Assembly (NCBI GenBank): GCA_949987565.1
Contig: OX465109.1
Location: forward strand, 13,657,400-13,721,399
Length of the DNA stretch: 64,000 bases
Source: Luidia sarsii
Taxonomy: Eukaryota; Echinodermata; Asteroidea; Paxillosida; Luidiidae
Direction: 5' to 3'
The translations under genes were made by a program, and so were the position numbers. Each line of letters begins with the position of its first letter. Position 1 is the first letter of the stretch. The notes beneath the pieces were generated by a model. It did not search any database, was not told the DNA's origin, and saw only the letters and a list, made by a program, of their open reading frames with translations. Positions 56,501-57,900 of this stretch are shown one piece after another.

Positions 56501-56983
56501 TCACTTTCTTTGTAAAAATACTGATACCTTGATTTACTTTTGGTCTTACAGCAGCATTCACTGTCATGTGGAGCTGGGACTGCGGTGTATCTTGACATCA
56601 ATTCCTCAGCAATAATCATTGTGCGAGGGGAACGGATGTGCTACTGGGCATCAGTCTACCTGGACAGACACGGTGAAGAGGATCGGGAACTCAAGTAGGC
56701 TACAGGCTATTTAATTATGCGCACAAAATACTATTATACCAAACCACCACAACATGTAATACTCCTGTATTAGCACTTTGCTCCTATCCTTATACAACCA
56801 TGGCTCCTATAACCGTGTTTTACTGTAATGTCAATTTACAATTTCCTTCTTTTTTTTGTCAGACGGGGCAAGCCTTTGTTTCTCTGCCATCAACGTTACA
56901 GTGTTCTGGAGAACTTGTGGAGGACTCATAGTTTCAATCACTGCTGTAAGGATTGGCTCTGGCATGGTGCAGCCAACCACTAA
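8293..56983 (+). CDS. UBR3: E3 ubiquitin-protein ligase UBR3 ortholog, 39 exons, complete
   Basis: UBR3 is a RING-type ubiquitin ligase of the N-recognin (UBR) family; it transfers ubiquitin from an E2 to substrate proteins in the cytosol. I assembled 39 exons by splice sites, reading frame and similarity to vertebrate UBR3 as I know it. All phases agree and the total is 5,616 nt (1,871 residues). Seen in the translation: UBR box at about residues 78-145 (C78, C91, C94, C99, C103, C106, H108, H112, H115, C128, C130, C142, H145); acidic linker about 945-985; basic coiled stretch about 1131-1155; RING with C1189, C1192, C1279, H1281, H1284, C1287, C1315, C1318; C-terminal cysteine-rich domain about 1735-1871. 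The start has A at -3 and G at +4. Every intron is GT-AG except intron 15, which is AT-AC. No frameshift or internal stop was found, so the gene looks functional. Exact splice positions are inferred without transcripts. Confidence 0.95.
8628..8722. mobile_element. 95 bp Mutator-like mini-element with 9 bp target duplication
   Basis: Terminal inverted repeats TAGTCCGAGTAACT and AGTTACTCGGACTA surround a small A/T-rich hairpin core. It is flanked by identical TATTTACTG at 8619-8627 and 8723-8731. A 9 bp duplication is typical of Mutator-like transposons. It sits about 65 bp after the exon 1 donor. Confidence 0.8.
8763..9608. mobile_element. 846 bp foldback element sharing the 95 bp element's termini
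   Basis: A large inverted repeat: the left arm from TAGTCCGAGTAACTTGGA (8767) is matched by its reverse complement ending at 9605, and similarity runs through most of each about 400 bp arm to a centre near 9186. The arms include TTACCCCCCAAAACACC and GACGTCACGATGTGCAGGC. The immediate flanks CCATGATGG and CCATGGTAG agree at 7 of 9 positions, a plausible decayed duplication. Opposing open frames in it are palindrome shadows. Confidence 0.82.
9609..10908. other. UBR3 intron 1, middle part: nothing recognised
   Basis: Intronic DNA with no element boundaries or conserved exon signature that I can support. Confidence 0.5.
10909..11050. mobile_element. Degenerate body-less PLE palindrome
   Basis: GGCCTGAAAATTCAATCCTAG followed by CTTTGAGAAAGGCACTGACAG and a worn AATTTAGTTATTGAAGCCAG tail has the same order as the fresher copy at 1063-1248, with many substitutions. 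Flanking duplication no longer visible. Confidence 0.65.
11087..11366 (-). mobile_element. 280 bp PLE terminal fragment with 13 bp target duplication
   Basis: Contains the inverted terminus (GGGCCTGATGTTTCGATCC) and the GA-rich complement of the PLE 3' UTR, then stops. Flanked by AGTATCTGTATTA at 11074-11086 and 11367-11379, a perfect 13 bp repeat. It lies about 95 bp upstream of UBR3 exon 2. Confidence 0.88.
11462..11611 (+). CDS. UBR3: UBR3 exon 2, UBR box core (residues 90-140)
   Basis: Encodes the zinc-binding heart of the UBR box: [18 protein letters not shown], then [17 protein letters not shown] and ACDCGD. This domain binds degrons in the N-recognin family. Near-identical to vertebrate UBR3 over its length. 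Donor GTAAGG. Confidence 0.97.
11755..11880 (-). mobile_element. tRNA-derived SINE fragment
   Basis: Read on the minus strand it has GTAGCTCAGATGGTTACAGC (A-box-like) and GGGTTCAAGTT (B-box), then GTCCAGTCAAA, the same 3' part as the other SINE copies in this window. Not a tRNA gene, because no complete cloverleaf can be drawn. Confidence 0.65.
12119..12252 (+). CDS. UBR3: UBR3 exon 3 (residues 140-185)
   Basis: Closes the UBR box with GFCSLHG and continues into a conserved [15 protein letters not shown] stretch. Polypyrimidine acceptor TTCTTTCTTCAG; donor GTACGC. Confidence 0.93.
12253..13089. other. UBR3 intron 3: nothing recognised
   Basis: Ordinary intronic sequence with a few GGTACCGG palindromes; no element or exon signature found. 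Confidence 0.45.
13090..13239 (+). CDS. UBR3: UBR3 exon 4 (residues 185-235)
   Basis: Contains the conserved [15 protein letters not shown] segment (vertebrate: [15 protein letters not shown]). Phase 1 at both ends. Confidence 0.92.
13429..14131. mobile_element. 703 bp MITE with TTAA ends (piggyBac-like), copy 1
   Basis: Begins TTAACCACTTCGCGCCGGG and ends CCCGGCGCGAAGTGGTTAA, a perfect inverted repeat whose outer TTAA is the duplication left by piggyBac-type (and some Kolobok-type) transposons. No transposase inside; the open frames on both strands are incidental. A highly similar copy lies in intron 29 and a worn one in intron 31. Confidence 0.85.
14259..14369 (+). CDS. UBR3: UBR3 exon 5 (residues 235-272)
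   Basis: Falls in the variable region between the UBR box and the FVEELLFW block. It was accepted because it is open, phase-compatible (1/1), and has a clean CAG acceptor and GTACCC donor. Little primary similarity to vertebrate UBR3. Confidence 0.75.
14455..14635. repeat. CTCG/CGAG-rich degenerate simple repeat
   Basis: A CpG-dense stretch made of irregular CTCG and CGAG steps such as GAGCGAGCGAGTACGAG and CCCTCGCTCGATAAG, within the A/T-rich intron 5. It keeps CpG unusually well for intronic DNA. Confidence 0.7.
14740..16060. other. UBR3 intron 5, middle: unassigned
   Basis: Contains a locally GC-rich island around 15130-15340 and a 73-codon open frame at 15379-15600 with no recognisable domain. 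No evidence of a gene. Confidence 0.4.
16066..17090. repeat. Pair of about 300 bp direct repeats, offset about 710 bp
   Basis: 16066-16370 and 16763-17090 share ATTCAACGCCAGGCAT, GCCCCCTCCTCCATTC, CCAACAACCAGCATGG and the TGATTAGCAGGTCTGGAGCA end in the same order and orientation. The separation (about 400 bp) and the lack of clear TG...CA ends do not establish LTRs. A segmental duplication or a two-copy unknown element is equally possible. Confidence 0.7.
17499..17632 (+). CDS. UBR3: UBR3 exon 6 (residues 272-316)
   Basis: Encodes [19 protein letters not shown] and [11 protein letters not shown], strongly conserved with vertebrate UBR3 (FLEELLFWTIKYEFPQKMV). Phase 1 to phase 0. Confidence 0.95.
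18250..18478 (+). CDS. UBR3: UBR3 exon 7 (residues 317-393)
   Basis: Contains [16 protein letters not shown] and the helical segment after it, matching vertebrate [17 protein letters not shown]. Confidence 0.95.
18809..18994 (+). CDS. UBR3: UBR3 exon 8 (residues 393-455)
   Basis: Contains [18 protein letters not shown] and [10 protein letters not shown], matching vertebrate YWPLVSDFINILSHQSVA. Confidence 0.94.
19066..19175. mobile_element. Degenerate body-less PLE palindrome
   Basis: CCTGACATTTTGATCTCAGCA followed by its near-complement AATCCAAATGTCAGGCCC and a tail like TTGGTAGTTTAATTCAG. It lies about 70 bp after the exon 8 donor. Confidence 0.65.
19215..19310 (+). mobile_element. tRNA-derived SINE fragment
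   Basis: GATAACTATGGTGGTTGACTG (A-box-like) and GGGTTCAAGTCC (B-box) with the spacing seen in the other SINE copies. Confidence 0.55.
19777..19936. mobile_element. 160 bp body-less PLE insertion next to exon 9
   Basis: Tail complement, inverted terminus and forward terminus in immediate succession, with no coding body. Flanked by AAATAAGGGTTTT (19764-19776) and AAATAAGGATTTT (19937-19949), 13 bp with one mismatch. Only 30 bp separate it from exon 9, so it sits at the edge of the branch-point/polypyrimidine region. Confidence 0.85.
19967..20100 (+). CDS. UBR3: UBR3 exon 9 (residues 455-499)
   Basis: Encodes [15 protein letters not shown] and [14 protein letters not shown], matching vertebrate MNLNKRELNEHVEFE. 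A 160 bp Penelope-derived insertion ends only 30 bp upstream of this exon. Confidence 0.95.
20101..21277. other. UBR3 intron 9: nothing recognised
   Basis: A/T-rich intronic DNA without identifiable elements. Confidence 0.45.
21278..21430 (+). CDS. UBR3: UBR3 exon 10 (residues 500-550)
   Basis: Encodes [20 protein letters not shown] and [14 protein letters not shown], matching vertebrate QVTFHLPLHRYYAMFLSK. Phase 0 at both ends. Confidence 0.95.
21760..21930 (+). pseudogene. THAP zinc-finger domain fossil
   Basis: Reads [20 protein letters not shown], then after a frameshift [16 protein letters not shown] and a stop. This is the C2CH pattern of a THAP DNA-binding domain (GCSNN...HFP...ICSAHFEP). 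THAP domains occur in P-element-type transposases and derived host proteins. The fragment is frameshifted inside intron 10 and has no partner exon nearby, so it is most likely a dead transposon or retrocopy remnant. Confidence 0.65.
21935..22904. other. UBR3 intron 10, right part: weak repeats only
   Basis: TTTCTGATTGGCTGACTG occurs twice about 65 bp apart (near 22298 and 22350). CCTATGCAATG occurs at 21467 and 22637 in the same orientation on either side of the THAP relic, which may mark the borders of an old element. Confidence 0.4.
22905..22985 (+). CDS. UBR3: UBR3 exon 11 (residues 551-577)
   Basis: Short exon ending in [12 protein letters not shown] (vertebrate LMKLMIHPLQIQ). Phase 0/0. 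Confidence 0.93.
23608..23736 (+). CDS. UBR3: UBR3 exon 12 (residues 578-620)
   Basis: Encodes [18 protein letters not shown] and the LDLFLLQ end, matching vertebrate MWVRNGLQIKGQAMTYVQ. Confidence 0.95.
23790..23965. repeat. Candidate MITE-like fragment (CAGTGGAACATCGCTATAAC)
   Basis: CAGTGGAACATCGCTATAAC and the later GTTCGTTATAGC are reminiscent of the termini of pogo/Tigger-type MITEs. Internal blocks GGCTATAACGGACA and CCGCTATATCGAAC repeat the theme. No transposase or duplication identified. Confidence 0.4.
25060..26935. repeat. 22 bp minisatellite, about 85 units (UBR3 intron 12)
   Basis: Tandem array of a unit close to TTGAGTTGGCCTTGCTGCC plus CC or CCC spacers, 21-24 bp each, with higher-order blocks that recur (compare 25480-25680, 25860-26080 and 26180-26400). 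On the minus strand all three frames of the unit lack stops. Because 22 is not a multiple of 3, a 22-residue pattern ([22 protein letters not shown]) runs on for hundreds of codons. That is a property of the repeat, not evidence for a protein. Confidence 0.92.
27195..27247 (+). CDS. UBR3: UBR3 exon 13 (residues 621-638)
   Basis: Only 53 nt, encoding [17 protein letters not shown] (vertebrate VCASRLDPDYFISSVFE). It is sandwiched between a 1.9 kb 22 bp minisatellite (intron 12) and a 0.4 kb 13 bp minisatellite (intron 13). Confidence 0.93.
27375..27815. repeat. 13 bp minisatellite AGGCCATGGGAGT (UBR3 intron 13)
   Basis: About 33 copies of a 13 bp unit centred on GGCCATGGGAG; nearly every unit contains the palindrome CCATGG. 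As above, the period is not a multiple of 3 and long open frames arise by chance in the array (minus-strand pattern [13 protein letters not shown]). It starts about 130 bp after exon 13 and ends about 130 bp before exon 14. Confidence 0.92.
27947..28080 (+). CDS. UBR3: UBR3 exon 14 (residues 638-683)
   Basis: Encodes [11 protein letters not shown] and [19 protein letters not shown], matching vertebrate ERSMLEGALTFLVILLSLR. Confidence 0.93.
28299..28384 (+). CDS. UBR3: UBR3 exon 15 (residues 683-711)
   Basis: Encodes [19 protein letters not shown] and THSRLTDQ (vertebrate LRAEMVAQLCMNDRTHSSLLDL). There is no GT donor. The exon stops at CAG in front of ATATCCTTT, a perfect U12 AT-AC donor, and joins exon 16 in phase 0. 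Confidence 0.93.
28385..28987 (+). other. U12-type (minor-class) AT-AC intron, UBR3 intron 15
   Basis: This intron begins ATATCCTTT, the exact U12 5' splice-site consensus, and ends in AC. TTTCTTAAT at 28967-28975 matches the U12 branch-site consensus TTCCTTRAY at 8 of 9 positions. The expected branch A (28974) lies 13 nt before the end, inside the usual 10-16 nt window. Splicing here joins conserved THSRLTDQ to IPEKTG in phase 0. It is removed by the minor spliceosome if used as predicted. Confidence 0.92.
28535..28700 (+). mobile_element. tRNA-derived SINE, inside the AT-AC intron
   Basis: Shares with 57725-57900 the head TTGGCAAAGACTAGTTGACTG and GGGAGGCCACCAT, then a worn A-box and GAGGTTTGGGGTTAAAATCC (B-box), ending TCCAGTTGAAAATTTCTTTGCC. 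Confidence 0.75.
28988..29047 (+). CDS. UBR3: UBR3 exon 16 (residues 712-731)
   Basis: Encodes [20 protein letters not shown], continuing vertebrate LIPENPNPKSG. It begins directly after the AC of an AT-AC intron; the donor is GTAGGT. Confidence 0.9.
29338..29507 (+). CDS. UBR3: UBR3 exon 17 (residues 732-788)
   Basis: Encodes the [19 protein letters not shown] block, then TTMDRYRS, matching vertebrate MQQGMYTPKAEVWDQEFDP. The acceptor TTTTGTCTAG was chosen because it restores phase 0; the nearby TTGCAG would not. Confidence 0.9.
29628..29775 (+). CDS. UBR3: UBR3 exon 18 (residues 788-837)
   Basis: Encodes MKQTGKN and [16 protein letters not shown], matching vertebrate LHCKTLHIVLFTLLYK. Phase 2 to phase 0. 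Confidence 0.94.
29932..30017. mobile_element. 86 bp PLE terminal remnant with 12 bp duplication
   Basis: GGGGGCATGACGTTTCGATCG joined directly to TTGGTAATTTTAGTTATTAAG, so almost everything between terminus and tail is missing. Flanked by AGTGTATAATGA at 29920-29931 and 30018-30029. Confidence 0.75.
30569..30667 (+). CDS. UBR3: UBR3 exon 19 (residues 838-870)
   Basis: Encodes [18 protein letters not shown] and a short tail (vertebrate LSEHVLCMVLYLIELGLE). Phase 0/0. Confidence 0.92.
31001..31144 (+). CDS. UBR3: UBR3 exon 20 (residues 871-918)
   Basis: Encodes [20 protein letters not shown], matching the FPGSNLVSNMRHFINYV region of vertebrate UBR3. Confidence 0.88.
31145..32419. other. UBR3 intron 20: weak dispersed repeat only
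   Basis: GTGCGCCTTGATCAAAGGCTA near 32123 resembles GTGTGCCTTGATTAAAGGCTA near 24748 in intron 12, so an unnamed dispersed repeat is present in both. No coding signature. Confidence 0.4.
32420..32662 (+). CDS. UBR3: UBR3 exon 21, acidic linker (residues 919-999)
   Basis: Opens with a helical [19 protein letters not shown] segment. A strongly acidic tract rich in EE, EVEEGEV and DED follows. The vertebrate protein has a low-complexity linker here, so the exon is recognised mainly by phase (0/0) and clean CAG/GT borders. Confidence 0.82.
33359..33595 (+). CDS. UBR3: UBR3 exon 22 (residues 1000-1078)
   Basis: A serine-rich start, then [20 protein letters not shown], matching vertebrate LLIKLHHKLSGKQNSYY. 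The exon runs on through a GT inside the conserved block to a GTGTGT donor after HAQ. Confidence 0.9.
34122..34276 (+). CDS. UBR3: UBR3 exon 23 (residues 1079-1130)
   Basis: Encodes [14 protein letters not shown] and PLEELCQ, corresponding to vertebrate GITAVERILLKAA and IIEEICR. Phase 0 to phase 2. Confidence 0.87.
34720..34808 (+). CDS. UBR3: UBR3 exon 24 (residues 1130-1160)
   Basis: A basic helical segment, [20 protein letters not shown], then MKFLEK. It corresponds to the KARERQQKLLAEFASRQKSF coil before the vertebrate RING. Confidence 0.9.
34809..35826. other. UBR3 intron 24: nothing recognised
   Basis: A short open frame runs into exon 25 from 35736, but its sequence has no counterpart in UBR3. 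Confidence 0.4.
35827..35991 (+). CDS. UBR3: UBR3 exon 25, first RING zinc ligands (residues 1160-1215)
   Basis: An acidic lead-in, then [16 protein letters not shown] with C1189 and C1192, and [11 protein letters not shown]. It matches vertebrate YDCVICGQSGPSSEDR. An acceptor further upstream in the same open frame is possible but not needed. Confidence 0.93.
36421..36554 (+). CDS. UBR3: UBR3 exon 26 (residues 1215-1259)
   Basis: Encodes the inter-ligand part of the RING region, [10 protein letters not shown] (vertebrate VLGQCRDN). Phase 1 to phase 0. The next intron holds the LINE insertion. Confidence 0.88.
36693..38588 (-). pseudogene. LINE ORF, part 2: reverse transcriptase (after in-frame TAG)
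   Basis: In frame with part 1 right after the stop. Its first ATG is at 38375. The RT motifs are visible: [57 protein letters not shown] (catalytic FADD) and [12 protein letters not shown]. The C-terminus has the conserved GAVVWDPY and [10 protein letters not shown] segment of CR1/Jockey-clade elements. The frame is otherwise intact, which suggests recent insertion. Confidence 0.88.
38589..40223 (-). CDS. LINE ORF, part 1: 2A-like motif, PHD finger, endonuclease
   Basis: 544 residues. Residues 1-16 are hydrophobic. [13 protein letters not shown] (65-77) resembles a 2A ribosome-skipping peptide (consensus DxExNPGP, here with H for E). A C4HC3 PHD finger follows at about 85-140 ([25 protein letters not shown]). 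The apurinic-type endonuclease is at about 218-460, with [24 protein letters not shown] and LSDHDIV. It ends at TAG (38589-38591); the same frame continues beyond without other stops, so this is one ORF cut by a nonsense mutation. Confidence 0.88.
   Translation of the reverse strand: MALRFILTIVFVLKLYQHLNTLRHTWTLKPSIPANRLLPNRHFSISSEPCCNNFKPNHPCTILTLLLSGDIHPNPGPRGNHASIYPCGTCEYPVTWNCKGVACDDCSVWFHQSCIDLCSADFELLNTSTAQWKCHKCNSINCGSFTFHSYELDCSTNYYIPHLDPDRSVDTISSSHAFSPLQTSSPTIDRKPGEAHCSPHSHQNSSASYLPHKQNLRIMTVNCRSVLAKRSELIAAMEYIKPDIVCGTESWLSGIKPGKIASEGYIKSSEIFHENFTAYRNDRNAQGGGVFILVRRNLVSIEQPQLVTNCELEWVNVKLQNSRDLLIGCFYMPHRNASDINELSRSLKILTANSLSDKHIILAGDFNCPNINWDSCTVTPGSSDTCIQQNLIDITTNLTQVHLLPTRENNLLDLVFTSNPTLVKSSISAPGLSDHDIVITDVDTKPFHIHYAPKKCYLYSRANWKNLSEDMDILSKDIGNMQGNGCDVHQMWDQFKSTLLKAIEKHIPYKMRKGNSSPPWFGRTITKLIKRKRRLYRRARNHNK
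41349..41690. mobile_element. Foldback element in UBR3 intron 26
   Basis: Inverted arms about 41400-41500 and 41565-41668 pair around a centre near 41533; for example TAATAAGGTCTCTTAAAGAAG is matched by CTTCTTTAAGAGACCTTATTA, and AGGTGTGGTTCTGAAAAGAAC likewise. CACATTAAATAG occurs in both outer flanks in the same orientation. Non-coding. Confidence 0.72.
41790..42030. repeat. Dispersed repeat, inverted relative at 46030-46250
   Basis: GTGACCATCC (at 46220 in inverted sense), CAGGACAATA/CAGGACAATC, GTTTGCTAGAT and GCCCCCC-like blocks recur in the same order on opposite strands in introns 26 and 32. Element type unknown. Confidence 0.4.
42369..42479 (+). CDS. UBR3: UBR3 exon 27, RING middle (residues 1260-1296)
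   Basis: Encodes [20 protein letters not shown] with C1279, H1281, H1284 and C1287 (vertebrate QTCGHTLHIDCHKSY). Phase 0/0. Confidence 0.95.
42704..42916 (+). CDS. UBR3: UBR3 exon 28, RING end (residues 1297-1367)
   Basis: Encodes [15 protein letters not shown] with the last zinc pair C1315/C1318 (vertebrate TCPLCRQFANSVLPC). A lysine-rich helix follows. Confidence 0.95.
43069..43193 (+). CDS. UBR3: UBR3 exon 29 (residues 1368-1409)
   Basis: Helical and charged. Accepted on open frame, phase 0 to phase 2 and consensus splice sites in the expected order. Similarity to vertebrates is weak here. Confidence 0.82.
43273..43330 (-). mobile_element. PLE terminal remnant
   Basis: GGGCCTGACGTTTGGATGCTA through TTTCTCAAAGGCAG, then GCAACATTTTTGCATTTTAC; lies immediately beside a TTAA-flanked MITE. 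Confidence 0.7.
43338..44050. mobile_element. TTAA-flanked MITE, copy 2 (UBR3 intron 29)
   Basis: Very similar to 13429-14131 over its whole length. The left end is imperfect (TTAACCACTTCGCATTAACC, a short end duplication); the right end CCCGGCGCGAAGTGGTTAA is intact. Close similarity between two introns of one gene implies recent activity. Confidence 0.85.
44121..44206 (+). CDS. UBR3: UBR3 exon 30 (residues 1409-1438)
   Basis: Encodes [14 protein letters not shown], matching the RTNLELELIHRGG region of vertebrate UBR3, then SSNRSCI (vertebrate GKRSCLN). Confidence 0.85.
44497..44990 (-). mobile_element. Old, diverged PLE fragment (UBR3 intron 30)
   Basis: Left part matches the complement of the PLE 3' UTR (CATTTTCAAAGACTAAGGACA, AGGGAAGACGACGATACGGAT); right part matches the zinc-finger region (TTGCAAACTCTACAAGAAATG, GGGTCTTGCAAACAATGCATT). 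Heavily substituted compared with the other copies. Confidence 0.68.
45032..45140 (+). CDS. UBR3: UBR3 exon 31 (residues 1438-1474)
   Basis: Encodes [13 protein letters not shown] and [12 protein letters not shown]. It takes the place of vertebrate NQLFHVLALHMRL and WRKLTQLEE. Phase 1 to phase 2. Confidence 0.83.
45183..45685. mobile_element. TTAA-flanked MITE, copy 3, 5'-truncated and diverged
   Basis: Starts inside the element (CAGTCCGAAAAGGGGTCCATT) and ends GTCCCGGCGTGAAGTGGTTAA. Much older than copies 1 and 2. A SINE-like scrap (TCTGACTGGTGTC, GCAAAGATAGTTGACTATTTT) follows at 45725-45780. Confidence 0.75.
45896..45993 (+). CDS. UBR3: UBR3 exon 32 (residues 1474-1507)
   Basis: Encodes [20 protein letters not shown] and QPMHH, matching vertebrate VPILYHDVTSLLLIQILMMP. 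Confidence 0.88.
46250..47095. other. UBR3 intron 32, right part: nothing recognised
   Basis: Intronic DNA with no supported element or exon other than exon 33 at its end. Confidence 0.4.
47096..47215 (+). CDS. UBR3: UBR3 exon 33 (residues 1507-1547)
   Basis: Encodes [20 protein letters not shown] and ERQAWS (vertebrate HFTCIVKVLFTLLYTQALAA and DRSAWK). Two donors lie 5 bp apart, GTAAGGTAAGA. Only the first (after 47215) keeps the frame with exon 34. Confidence 0.9.
47509..47690 (+). CDS. UBR3: UBR3 exon 34 (residues 1547-1607)
   Basis: Contains [20 protein letters not shown] and [10 protein letters not shown], corresponding to the VLLSFVISELFKGKLYHEEG region. Phase 1 to phase 0. The next intron carries the composite PLE. 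Confidence 0.85.
47741..47882. repeat. Three tandem copies of a 47-48 bp unit
   Basis: TGGCCCAATCTTGCTCACTC and AATACAGCCAATGCAAACAT recur three times, almost identical, starting 50 bp after the exon 34 donor. Confidence 0.88.
48180..48530. repeat. Left arm of inverted pair with CGTCGCATAGTCG repeats
   Basis: Imperfect array of GTCGCAT/GTCGCGTCGTGCC steps ending in GCATTTTGATAAAGGTCTATC and TTTCGCCGAGTGAGGGCGC. The last about 95 bp are the reverse complement of 51618-51710, with only a few differences. Confidence 0.85.
48667..48729 (+). CDS. Orphan first-exon candidate, SAM-domain-like N-terminus
   Basis: An ATG-initiated 21-codon segment beginning [15 protein letters not shown] and ending FKENG, followed by a GTATGT donor. 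The pattern (LxxLxLxxLLxxFxENG) looks like the first helices of a SAM domain, where introns often follow the ENG. It lies about 140 bp inside the left inverted arm. No second exon was found before the nested element begins. Function unknown. Confidence 0.45.
49695..51402. mobile_element. Nested 1.7 kb element with nine GGTAACGGAATTAC motifs
   Basis: Opens with GGGCAATTCC (49698-49707) and closes with GGAATTGCCC (51390-51399), inverted copies of each other. Inside, the 14 bp motif GGTAACGGAATTAC (one copy variant) occurs forward near 49709, 49889, 50089, 50109, 50271 and 51046, and inverted near 50859, 50876 and 50892. Repeated subterminal motifs are typical transposase-binding sites of non-autonomous DNA transposons. 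No transposase is encoded. Confidence 0.72.
51477..51606 (+). CDS. Orphan terminal-exon candidate
   Basis: After an AG acceptor (TTAAATATTAG) the frame reads [20 protein letters not shown], then [20 protein letters not shown], and stops at TGA (51604-51606), 11 bp before the right inverted arm. Codon composition and amino-acid pattern look coding. It is in the same orientation as the candidate first exon at 48667, consistent with one intron-containing transposon gene whose middle was displaced. Phase (2) does not join directly to the first exon (0), so at least one exon is missing. Confidence 0.42.
51618..51710. repeat. Right arm of inverted pair (GCGCCCTCACTCGGCG)
   Basis: GCGCCCTCACTCGGCGAAAA, GACAGACCTTTATCAAAATG and CGACGATGCGACGATGCG mirror the left arm at 48430-48530. 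Together they delimit a candidate DNA transposon of about 3.2-3.5 kb inside the composite PLE. Confidence 0.85.
51713..52450 (-). pseudogene. PLE inverted arm with intact GIY-YIG endonuclease domain
   Basis: Minus strand, in order: [60 protein letters not shown] and the C-terminus [13 protein letters not shown] (stop at 52035), then 3' UTR to the terminus at 51713. The GIY-YIG frame is open here, while the plus-strand copy alongside has lost most of this domain. The junction to plus-strand sequence is near 52440. Confidence 0.85.
52454..54094 (+). pseudogene. PLE reverse transcriptase, one frameshift, GIY-YIG deleted
   Basis: Starts [15 protein letters not shown] and runs through [21 protein letters not shown] frameshift near 52770 leads into a 441-codon frame with [54 protein letters not shown] and [13 protein letters not shown] (YIDD active site). 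After [10 protein letters not shown] a deletion joins it to the last residues of the element in another frame, removing the zinc-finger and GIY-YIG parts. It is the best-preserved RT of this family in the window but not complete. Confidence 0.88.
54095..54579 (+). mobile_element. PLE 3' UTR, hammerhead-like terminus and tail
   Basis: Pyrimidine-rich repeats (TTTGATCTTTCCCCCTC, CCTACCCTACTCCTTGCCC) then CTGCCTTTGAGAAAGGTCC, TGCTAGGATCGAAACGTCAGG and the tail GTAATTTTAGTCAGTAAGCAG. Terminus GCCT and AGGC can pair as an outer stem around the GGTCC/GGATC hairpin. Confidence 0.8.
54791..54916 (+). CDS. UBR3: UBR3 exon 35 (residues 1608-1649)
   Basis: Encodes [20 protein letters not shown], then LPTWQ, matching vertebrate FCLPFLRITSLLQHHLFGED. 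Confidence 0.96.
55302..55487 (+). CDS. UBR3: UBR3 exon 36 (residues 1650-1711)
   Basis: Encodes [14 protein letters not shown] and [17 protein letters not shown] (vertebrate EFSVLASCLGLL and FDIITQWCFEIKSF). Confidence 0.9.
55846..56064 (+). CDS. UBR3: UBR3 exon 37, C-terminal zinc-binding region (residues 1712-1784)
   Basis: Encodes [40 protein letters not shown] and [11 protein letters not shown]. This is the conserved Cys-rich C-terminal module of the UBR family (vertebrate CSVCTKVPKDPAVCLVCGTF). Confidence 0.96.
56552..56694 (+). CDS. UBR3: UBR3 exon 38 (residues 1785-1832)
   Basis: Encodes [20 protein letters not shown] and [18 protein letters not shown]. It matches vertebrate NCGAGTGIFLLINASVIIII and SVYLDAHGEEDRDLR. 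Confidence 0.96.
56863..56983 (+). CDS. UBR3: UBR3 exon 39, terminal (residues 1832-1871, TAA)
   Basis: Encodes [19 protein letters not shown] and the end [20 protein letters not shown]. It aligns with vertebrate RGKPLYLCKERYKVLEQQW through the conserved H, F, H, K, W and H of the tail. TAA at 56981-56983. Confidence 0.94.
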
Positions 56984-57261
56984 ATCTGCACCACACAAAG
57001 CAAGACATACAAATTTATCATGTAGAATTCAGTCTGAATATACAGTTACATAAACTACTGACTTTTATGAGCTCACATTTTGTTTTTCTATTTTCTTTGA
57101 TAATTATTGAATAATTAATGGAATTAAATTATTATTTTCACTTTTTTGATAAAGTTTTATACACAGGCTTCTACCAATTGTTGCTGTGGGGTGCATTAGT
57201 CTGAAATTGTATTACTTTACACAGGAAAAGAGAGAAAAAAAGAAAAAAAATTGCAAAGAAA
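56984..57261. other. UBR3 3' UTR and downstream, start
   Basis: A/T-rich sequence after the stop codon. No AATAAA signal occurs close by; the first clear one that I see is at 58538. The transcript end is therefore uncertain and the UTR may extend through the SINEs. Confidence 0.35.
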
Positions 57262-57395
57262 ACTTTGACTGGCAAAGACCAGTTGAATATTTGGGAAGGA
57301 CTGGATAGCTGTGATGGTAAAAGCGCTGGAATGCAAAACCCAGAGGTCTCAGGTTCAAGTCTCCTTCCAGTCAAAGTTTTCTTTGTCGTTAAAAA
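57262..57395 (+). mobile_element. tRNA-derived SINE
   Basis: ACTGGCAAAGACCAGTTGAAT head, then ATAGCTGTGATGGTAAAAGCG (A-box-like) and CTCAGGTTCAAGTCTCC (B-box), ending CCAGTCAAAGTTTTCTTTG. Same family as 57725-57900, 28535-28700 and 11755-11880. Confidence 0.8.
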
Positions 57396-57724
57396 AAATT
57401 GTTTAAAAGTTCCCTGTCAGTTTTGTCCTGTATTTGTCTAAACATTTATTTTTTCAAGTGGTGCAAATAACCCACTAAAAGCTAATCCTTGCATCATGGG
57501 AAAGGACAGGATACTCAGCAATGTACAAAATAGTTATTACATTTCCAATTAACTATCCCCTTTTTGTTTTTAAAGACATCGCACATTTCAATGCATTCAT
57601 TTGTCTTTGTTATCAGTTACTTCTATCCAAACAAAACTATTTTTTTTTGTTATGTATTTACTTTATTACTTGCATCTGAATGAAAGCAGGGGTTGTGATC
57701 CCTGAAGATATAGTTTATGGTTGA

Positions 57725-57900
57725 ATGCTTCTGACTGGTGCCCTCTCCTTGGCAAAGACTGGTTGACTATTTTGGGAGGCCACCATTTAAGGGGTTGATA
57801 GCTGAGATGGTAAGATGAAAAGCACTGGTATGCAAAACTAGAGGTTTGGGGTTCAAATCCCGGTCCAGTCAACGTTTTCTTTGCCAATTTTCAAAATTAG
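57725..57900 (+). mobile_element. tRNA-derived SINE
   Basis: The best-preserved copy: TTGGCAAAGACTGGTTGACTA, TTTTGGGAGGCCACCATTTAA, ATAGCTGAGATGGTAAGATG (A-box), GGGGTTCAAATCCCGG (B-box), TCCAGTCAACGTTTTCTTTGC. Confidence 0.82.

Noticed and set aside
57298..57375. tRNA gene
   Set aside because: A-box and B-box are present but a full cloverleaf with acceptor stem cannot be drawn, and several related copies share non-tRNA flanks. It is a SINE.
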